Source: Hedera helix (taxonomy: Eukaryota > Streptophyta > Magnoliopsida > Apiales > Araliaceae). From it: 64,000 nt of DNA. The notes under the pieces are model-generated. The model had not been told where the DNA came from and searched no databases. It saw only the letters and a program-made list of their open reading frames with translations. Position numbers and translations under genes: made by a program. Below are positions 56,254 to 64,000 of this stretch, in pieces. The first letter of the stretch is position 1. Each line of letters begins with the position of its first letter. Location: positions 43,495,564-43,559,563 of the forward strand of contig OX359274.1 of the NCBI GenBank assembly GCA_947179155.2. Direction: 5' to 3'.

Positions 56254-58209
56254 TTGACATTAATTGTAGCATTATTATTGAATCACAGTCGTAGCTGTCA
56301 CCACCACAATCGCCACCGTCCTCGCGTTTATTTTTGCTTAATGGCCGCCAGTTTCTCATCTTCTTCATTAAGGATAGGGAACAATTACAGGAACGACCAA
56401 TTTCAATTATTCTCTCATAGCTCCAAGAAAAATAAGAAAAATGGGTTCCACTTACTTTCTTCTACAGCCCTAAAACTAAAACCCTCCACCAAAACAGTTA
56501 GTATTATTTGTGCTGCTGCAACCGACAACACTTACAATAATAGTAGTAATAGCAATAGCAATAGTAAAATCCTTGTATAATGCTCAGCGGCCTTTGGCCT
56601 TTTCTCCTTCCATTTTGCAGTTGATTCGTCCTAATTCTGATAAAGCTAATGGGCTTGTTGAAGAAATTAGCAGCTGCCATGATCCAATTTTGTTCAACAA
56701 AATCGGAGCATATCACACTCGTGGCCCATCTGTCCCTGAGCAACTGGTGGTTGCTGTTGATGTTGATGAGGGTATCTTTCTTTTCCTTTAACTATGGCTA
56801 TATTCTGCAGTCACGATTCATAATTTTGTTATTACCTTAAACAATGCATCAAACTCCCAACTGTTATTTTATTTCTGACTGTTTATTAGCACTAGTTCCA
56901 GTTTTTTCCCTGTTCAGTGCTCATTCCTATTGGCATGTATCCCTTTAGGGAGGGAGGTTTAGTAGTTACAAATATATTTGTTGTTTGGTTAATACTAAAT
57001 ATTGGCTGATTGTTTATGTGCTACTTAATTTTGAGTTGAGAATGTATTAGTTTCATAGGACATGTTGTACTCTCTATAGTCTGCTCTTGTGATTTCTGAC
57101 CCATTCTAACTAGACTAGACTAGCTTTGGTGTCCACCTTTTTCATATCTCTTTTCCTTTCTTTTGGCATGCAGTTCTTGGAAACTTTGTATCACCTTTGA
57201 ATAGATTCATTGCGGATCGCTACTCTTTGAATCATTCGGTTTCAGAATACCATGTCTATTAGTTCTTAAAGGTAATAGTCTGTCTGCTGGCTAAAGTTAA
57301 GTCCACTGTAGTCCCTTATTCATCTCTTATTTTCATAATTAGTACCTTTTTAATAAATATAAAGAAAAGTAAAATTTTAATATGTTAAGGATGTCACAAG
57401 ACCACTGTGCTTGGACTTGTTTATGATATCTTCATGTATATAATGTGTGTATTCGCCCACTTCTTGAGCCGACCTAAGCAAGTGTCTTCTTAAATTCAGT
57501 ATGAATAACTTTTCCATGTGCTTTGTTATATTGGAAAAAAGAATTTTTGCAGATTGTTAGTTGCAAGGATGACTAAAATTTTATGGTTTGATTTTTATTT
57601 GCCTCGTTGAGGATAGAAGCTAATTTCTTTTAAAGTTTATAGCAGTCCATCGTAAGCTAGCTTGAAGCCAAACTAATTTACTCAACTTACTGAAGGGGTT
57701 TCCCAGGATGAGGAAAACGAACTAATTTATCCTTAGATGAGGTTTTGATAGACACGTGCATGTGATCTGAGGCAGTATTCAAACGACCCATTGTGGTACA
57801 TAGAAGCAACACATGAGTGTATCGACATTATCTAATGGGTGACATGGTGTTTCCTCATAGTTATAGACAAGCTCAAGGTACAGAAATCACAACACAACGC
57901 AATTAGATTGCGACTGTAAATTGTAAATAAGATTAAAATTAAGACGCATGCTATACGGGTTAGACTTATCGGACAATCGCTTTTTGACGTAATAGAAAGC
58001 TATAGATTGCTTAAAATATTGAAAAATATATTGAAAGAGAAAAAAACGCAAAATAATGACTTAAGCACCTATAAAATTGTCATTTAATACACAACAGCGT
58101 ATAAGTGATATGTCACACTACATTCCCGTATCTGTTCCTCGAACTTAAACAATCCGCGTTCTAGGTATATCATGTGTACATAATTGATCTTTGAACGCAA
58201 TGGTGTAAC

Positions 58210-58399
58210 AACTTAGGTCAAATCCCGAGTTCAAATCAAATCATAACTTACCAAGTTCCAATTCGCTATCTCAATGGTACCTTTTTAGTTCATCTTAGGC
58301 TCTTAACTTAGGTCAAATCCCGAGTTCAAATCAAATCATAACTTACCAAGGTCCAATTCTCTATCTCAATGGTACCTTTTTAGTTCATCTTAGGCTCTT
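58210..58399. repeat. 95-bp tandem duplication inside the TRIM left LTR
   Basis: Two nearly identical 95-bp units begin AACTTAGGTCAAATCCCGAG at 58210 and 58305. Confidence 0.9.
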
Positions 58400-58461
58400 A
58401 GTCTACCACAGGCTCACCTAAAAATTCATAACTAAATATACTACTAATAGTTACTTGGGGC

Positions 58462-58463
<2 letters not shown>

Positions 58464-58496
<33 letters not shown>

Positions 58497-58583
58497 AACC
58501 CATCTATTGCAACCGGTTGTTGGGAGTGCTATAAAATGTGGTTGCTGGAATAGTACTTCTAGCAACCGATTGCTATAAATAAG

Positions 58584-58640
<57 letters not shown>
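58464..58640. mobile_element. Small hairpin MITE between (TA)n tracts
   Basis: The core 58493-58585 has short terminal inverted repeats (CTATTGCAACCGGTTGTTGG and, at the right, CTAGCAACCGATTGCTAT). It is bounded by TA runs at 58464-58492 and 58586-58639. It shares its ends with the larger foldback element at 44286-45075. It is inserted in the left LTR of the TRIM element. Confidence 0.7.
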
Positions 58641-58642
<2 letters not shown>

Positions 58643-61191
58643 CACATGTTTTGATGTGGGATTGAGATGTTACAAATTTCCCTACTTCAATACTTAGTGT
58701 CCATGTTAAACCGAACACATAACTCAAATCTTTTTCTTTCTAGTCATTGTGGGATAATACCAGCAACTTTCATGTCCCCATATTCGGTCCTCTCCATTGT
58801 TGGATAATATCCAAGCCACCTTCAGGCCCCCACCTCCGGCAACCCGGTCTAATGACCCGACTTGAGCTTTCGAGAATCGGCTCTGATACTATATGTCACA
58901 ACTCGAGTCAAATTCAAAGTCCAAATCAATTCATAGCGTACCAAGGTCTCAATGATATCTTTTTGAGTAATTTTAACCCATCACAGGCTCACCAAAAAAT
59001 TGTGACTAAATGTACTAATCATTATTTGGGGTTTTATATACATATCAAATTATCACACATGTTCCAATATGGGACTGAAGTGTTACAAATGATGGGCTAC
59101 TTCCCTCTTATTACAGCACCTTATCCCTCCCTCTATCCTCTCCCCCCTAACCCACCCAAAATAAAATAATACAAAAAAAAATCAAAATAAATAAAAATTA
59201 TGATAGAAGAACTTACGTGTAGAGATATATGGTCTAATGTGCGGCGTAGATTTGGCTATGTGTGTGTTTGGTAATCCTATCTTGTCTTTGTGCTTGTTTG
59301 TGTGAGAAAGAGCCACCAGGATTAAGCAAAATCATTATATTAATTCTTGTTTTATCTTGCTCATATTGCAAACCACACAATGTGCATTTTTAAATAAGAG
59401 GTGGTAAAGCATTGTCAAGATGGTGTAGGAATTTTATTTTTCTTTCAATAAGAAAGATATATTTTGCTTGGGTTGGCATTTTTATCAGGCTATAGTATGT
59501 CATAAGGGATTTGCTTTATGAAGGATGGGTGCATCAGGCTTGTCAAAAAAGGATTGTTTTATTGGGCTCATTACTGATGAATTTGCTTCTTTAGACTTTA
59601 AATGCTATGTGTATGATGTATCAATCTGAAGTCTTAGCAAAATTTTATTTTACAATGTCGATCAGAATTTGCTTCTTCTTTTTTAAGCAATCTAATTTGG
59701 ACTATATTGGGAGCTAAGCAGCTCTGGCTGGGCTAGACTTGAGTGTGCTTAATTGGTGTTTCGAATTTTGCCTACTGAGGGCTGCTTTTTTTACTTCCAA
59801 AATTAACATTGCAACCATCGCTTCTCGTACATCTTCTACGATTTTAAGCTATGGGCCAGGGTAATAAAACTTGTCAATTATGTTACCTATTCCTTTAACT
59901 TGCTCTTGTTACTGGCTAGAAACATCATGTTTTGTTGATAATAATTTGCAACTTTTACAGATATGGAACTGTTCTCGAGATGAAGGTATTACTGATCTCG
60001 CCTTTGCTTTGACCGAATGGATACCCAACTAAATTCATACTCAATCAAACAAGCATTTATTTATCCCATAAATATGCATCCATATAAATTTGGGCAATGG
60101 CAGTTGTTTTGAACATTATGAATTTGGGTTTAATGTATGAACCTTTAACAAAGAATTTCATGATCCTTGCTTTTGGAAGCGGATGCTAGAATTTTCCTTA
60201 TAGGTGTGTAACGTACCTCCTGTAAAGTACCATAAGTGGAAGTTGACATAGTACTCCAGCAAGGGAAATTTTACCTTTGCTTCGACGGTAAAATTGTTCT
60301 ATTCTAATGACTTCTTTATTGCCACTTAGAGATCAGAAATTGGTGTCCACTTAGAGATGAAATAGATGTGGCAAACATACTATTTCATTCATGATTTGCG
60401 TGGGAAGATATTTATATCTGCAGCAGTGATCCAATTTAACTTGTCAAGAGGCTACATGTAAGGTTCCAAATAACAGATTTCTATCAAAATATTATCATTC
60501 TTTTTATGCAGCTGATATCCGTGTTCATGAATTTTACAAGACATCTTATTTCAAGACGGGGATACATCCAATTCCAGGTGCTCGACAGGCTCTTCAGAAA
60601 TTATCAAAACTTTGCAATTTATCAGTAGTGACGTATGTGTTATACATTAAGATGAATGTTTAACAAGAACACTGAATTATTATAGGTCATTAATCATTAT
60701 GGAGCTATTCATTTTTATAGGTCCAGACAGAATGCGATCAAAGACCTCACAATTGAGTGGATTGAGAAGCATTTTCCAGGACTATTTCAGGAGATTCATT
60801 TTGGCAATCACTTTGCTTTAGATGGCCAGGTTATACCTAAATCCGACATTTGCAGGTAGCTTGCGCATGAACTGCGAATAAATATTTTTGGGGTTGTTCT
60901 ATTGAATATCACATGTTTTTTGCTGGTAATTAATTCACAACAAAAGTGCGTTTAAAGTTTTAGCTTGTGTAATACATTTGCAGAAATATATCTTGATATC
61001 TCTTGTCATGGTTATCTGTTTTTAACAGGTCCATGGGAGCGAAAGTTTTAATTGACGATAACCCAATACACGCTGCTGATTGTGCCGAAGCTGGAATTAA
61101 GGTTCTACATTTTGATTATGAGAATTCGTATTCTTGGTGCAAAGCAGAGTCTGTTGCTCAACACCCACTGATCGTTAAGGTTGATAATTGA

Positions 61192-62077
61192 GAAGAGGTG
61201 GAGCATAAGTTAATGTCACAAGTTTTATCACAAAATTGTACCCCAGTAGGATTAATGAGTTGCCACCAACTCCAAGGTGGATACTAAAATGGTTTTACCC
61301 AGAACATAGTAGCATAATGCAATGCCAAAACAACAGTGATTTTATGCAGTTTTTATCTTTGGCAAAGCACAGCTTAAAGGAAGGGAGGGAGGGAGGGAGG
61401 GGACCTGTGGACATCGTTTCGGGTTTTACAAATTTCAGTTGCGTGAATATGGAAGTGAAATGCTTAGATTGGTTGGTATATAGTTCTCCTATATTTCTCT
61501 TAATTTCTTCTTTTTCTCGTCTAATATGTATAGGACAAGTTTATACACACAACAATTAAATACTACATCCACAGTACGTATTTAACTAAATCGTTAATTA
61601 ATCAAGGGCTATATATATATATATATATAGCAAAAACTTTGAATGAAGTAAAGTTTTATTTTCCTCTTTTAATGAGAAGAAGGGGATAATTTTCATCTAG
61701 TTTCGCTATAATGAAGTAGAAAGAAAATATTTATTTATGTTTTCTCTTAACAAGAAGAACAATACCACAAATTAAGATTTAAGCCATTAAGACTCGTGTA
61801 TCTACAATAGAAGATCCATCTCGTTACACTACATGATAATATCAGAAATCTCATCTCATCCCTCTTTCATAGTAGATATTGTTGCACCGTAATTGTAGAA
61901 ACTCATTTCATCTACTAAAATAATAAAAGAAGGAGAAGGCAAAAAAAACGGAGGTAATTTTTATGTTTAGTGGGAATTTTGGTACAATATATGCAAGGAA
62001 AAATGTTATTTAATAAGACAATGACTTAGTTAAATTTGATTAAGATTATTTAACAATAAAAAGTAATTTAGAATGAA
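61192..62077. other. Intergenic, 3' flank of the HAD pseudogene
   Basis: A GGGA microsatellite at about 61380-61402 and a TA run at 61610-61629. No supported gene. Confidence 0.5.
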
Positions 62078-62382
62078 ATATATATATATATATATATGAG
62101 AAATTTAAAACATAACTCTTAAGTAACATATCTCACTTAAATAACATATATCTATTAAAATTACGTTATTTTGAGGAGAGGAAAGAGAATATAAAAAAAA
62201 AAATCATAATCATCACCATTCTCTTTTAATATTATTTCTCTCTCTTCCCACTTACTTTCTCTCTTCTTTTTTTTATATTCTTTCTCCTCAAAACGACGTA
62301 ATTTTAATAAGAATGTGTTATTTAAGAAAAATATGCTACTTAAGAGAGATATTTTAGATTCGTCTTTTATATATATATATAT
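62078..62382. mobile_element. Foldback MITE between (TA)n tracts
   Basis: Core 62098-62368. The left end (TAAGTAACATATCTCACTTA.., ATTAAAATTACGTTATTTTG) is mirrored at the right (CAAAACGACGTAATTTTAAT, TTAAG..ATATGCTACTTAAG). TA runs border both sides (62078-62097 and 62368-62382). Confidence 0.72.
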
Positions 62383-63574
62383 TCCTTAAAATTCATGCAT
62401 TAATCTCCACCTAATTCTTTTCAAAGAAAGTCTCCACCTAAATACGTATATGAGTTTGGCGGCAGAGAGAGAGAGAAGAAAAGATAAGTCAGAGTAAAGG
62501 AGGGTCCTTACCACATGAGATCGAACAACAAACTTAATGACTATAATTAAATATATGTGTGCTTATCTACTTCAATGCACATGCATTTGAGGTTAATTTA
62601 GACTTGGGGATTTTGCTTATCACCCCCAAAGGGAACTCTTTAATTTATCAATTAATTAGTTGTTTTTCTTTCTGATAAAGAAGAGCAAAGTTTTATCTTT
62701 TATTTTTGATAAAATTATAGTGATGTGATCAAAAGGAAAAAGAAGGTACGTATATGATCTAAACAGCTAGCTAAGAATTGAATAGTGTACGGAATATGAT
62801 ACCTATAGCAAAAGGACAGAAAGAAAGAACGTTCCACAACAAGGCATACTAATTACTACTATTTAATTGCTATTTTTCTCCAAAATATGCTAATATTTAT
62901 TAATTGCTTGAAGCTGTAAACGCGTTTCTCAGTTCTTCTTTCGATAAAGTCTTGGCATTTATTTATCTTATCATTAGAACTTTCCGCAACCTCGTTCCCT
63001 ACTCCGTTAAAGGACTATTTAATGCAACTGTGTGCTGCCATTGTCTTACATTTCCTCCATCCATGTATCTAATGAAAATCCCTTTATTTAAAGTATGTGT
63101 ACATGCATATTAGTCATTGTAGGAGGCTCTCTAATTATTTTCCGTATAAAAAGAACTTGCGACCAATTTAATTTATTGTATAGTTATTATCTGCGATGAA
63201 TTTTATTATGTTACTAAATATAATATTTATGTTGACAAATATAATTAAAAGAAATTGAAGAATACGTACAATAGAAAGAATCTTAATTCATTATATATGC
63301 ATGAGATCATGTCAAATTGATATCGATCTTACATGAATTCATTAACTTTTGGGTTTATCTAAAATCGATACTAAAAACAAATTTTAGAGAGAAACACTTG
63401 GGTAGAAAGTAGAGATTTTTATATATGTTGTGTATGTATCCATGAAACGTATTCTAATTTTCAATTGTTGGCTTCTTAAAATTAACTAAGAGTTAAAATT
63501 TGATAGACTTATAATGTATACATGAACGGTATTAGAATCTTAACACGTCACCAAAATAAGAATGATGATGTTTA
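62383..63574. other. Intergenic AT-rich DNA
   Basis: No exon with family resemblance on either strand. The short ORF at 62904-63113 lacks recognisable features. Confidence 0.45.
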
Positions 63575-63777
63575 ATATATATATAGGAAAATTTTCAAAA
63601 ACGAACTAAAGACGAACCGTCGTCTTTGGTATCTATGGTGACGGTTCGACCTGTCGTCATAGAGTGCATGGCTATGGCGACGGGTCGAACCGTCGCTATA
63701 GATACCAAAGACGACGGTTCGTCTTTGATTCGCTTTTTAAGGTTCGCTGGAGAAGGGGACTATATATATATATATAA
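63575..63777. mobile_element. Hairpin MITE between (TA)n tracts, strong stem-loop
   Basis: Arms of about 60 bp (63600-63661 and 63670-63735) are nearly perfect inverted copies: AAAGACGAACCGTCGTCTTT with GGTATCTAT and GACGGTTCGAC, around a 9-10-base loop (AGTGCATGGC). TA runs border both sides. It carries the (G/C)GACGG-type words seen in CACTA-related MITEs. Confidence 0.75.
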
Positions 63778-63859
63778 TAAAACAGAGCGGCTCAAATCTC
63801 AAGATTTTAACATCCAACGATCTCAAATTAATTTAGGTTTCAACATCCAATAGTCTAAA

Positions 63860-64000
63860 ATCATTTAAGGTTTCAACATCTAACGGTCATATCATTAATA
63901 CCTTCAGTCATGACCTTTTGGGTGAGCCTGTGGTGGGCTAAGATGACCTAAGAAGATATTATTGAGACAACTCATTGGGTCTTATTCTGCTGTGATTTGA
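63860..64000 (+). repeat. Partial LTR of the TRIM family, cut by the window end
   Basis: Read on the minus strand, CCACCACAGGCTCACC and the following block match the central part of the TRIM LTRs at 58204-58673 and 58894-59087. The rest lies beyond the window. Confidence 0.5.

Larger units (their letters stand above)
58204..59087 (-). mobile_element. TRIM-type LTR element in intron 2 of the HAD gene
   Basis: The right LTR 58894-59087 (TGTCACAACTCGAGTC .. AAGTGTTACA) and left LTR 58204-58673 (TGTAACAACTTAGGTC .. GAGATGTTACA) face the same way. Next to the right LTR, GGCTCTGATACTATA matches, on the minus strand, a TATCAGAGCC primer site. The interior is about 220 bp with no ORF. Flanks are AATGG (58199-58203) and AATGA (59088-59092). 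The left LTR is longer because of a 95-bp tandem duplication (58210-58304/58305-58399) and an inserted hairpin element with TA tracts. Confidence 0.75.
56341..61191 (+). pseudogene. HAD-superfamily phosphatase (NT5C-like), six exons, two lesions
   Basis: Exons: 56341-56771, 57174-57271, 59961-59985, 60512-60632, 60721-60855, 61029-61191, all with GT..AG borders. The N-terminus (MAASFSSSSLRIG.., Ser/Lys-rich) looks like a plastid transit peptide. HAD motifs are present: the nucleophile motif VVAVDVDEV across the exon 1/2 junction, VVTSRQN (motif II) across exon 4/5, and VLIDDNP (motif IV) in exon 6. Such proteins resemble 5'-deoxynucleotidase type C phosphatases. Two breaks: an A-run of four at 56566-56569 puts the first ATG out of frame with the domain and leads to a stop at 56578-56580; exon 2 has TAG at 57260-57262 where relatives have Glu (VYEFFK). 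All splice sites and downstream residues look intact, so loss would be recent, or one lesion could be a sequencing error. Intron 2 holds a TRIM element. Confidence 0.82.

Noticed and set aside
56254..56340. Upstream start for the HAD gene
   Set aside because: The frame is open from 56254, but the codon there is not a clear ATG context. The ATG at 56341 begins a typical transit-peptide-like sequence.

Overview
This is nuclear DNA of a flowering plant, most likely a eudicot. The genes have introns with GT..AG borders, the families are plant ones (class III peroxidase, GH17-X8 glucanase, ankyrin-PGG protein), and there are nested plant LTR retrotransposons, MITEs, SINEs and long (TA)n tracts. 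I cannot name the species from the sequence.

Genes. Three protein genes look intact: a four-exon class III peroxidase (1718-3510, +), a two-exon EF-hand/zinc-binding protein (47997-48786, -) and a two-exon GPI-type beta-1,3-glucanase (52153-53764, -). Two host genes look broken: an ACD6-like ankyrin/PGG gene (about 10560-14448, -) with several stops and frameshifts, and a six-exon HAD-type phosphatase gene (56341-61191, +) whose splice sites are good but which carries one frameshift and one nonsense codon.

Repeats. 3.9-9.2 kb holds a LINE 3' end, then a Ty1/copia remnant split by one LTR-like insert, itself split by a 2.94-kb solo LTR. 9.2-10.0 kb and 15.5-16.4 kb are long foldback elements. 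From 17,011 to 43,934 lies one Ty3/gypsy element of the Tat/Ogre type with 2.16-kb LTRs and a TATAC target-site duplication. It carries gag, protease, RT, RNase H, an archaeal-type RNase H and integrase on the + strand. Between pol and the 3' LTR it carries two large ORFs on the opposite strand; one is plant-mobile-domain-like and has a clean intron. This element was invaded twice by one LTR family: a 3.38-kb solo LTR (TTATG duplication), and a complete 6.0-kb element (GCCGC duplication) made of two near-identical 2.87-kb LTRs around only 278 bp.

43.9-64.0 kb mixes the remaining host genes with SINEs, Stowaway- and MULE-type MITEs, a TRIM element in a HAD-gene intron, and several hairpin elements sitting exactly between (TA)n tracts. 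The host genes do not form a pathway. The strongest stories are the layered insertion history and the non-standard cargo of the Tat element.
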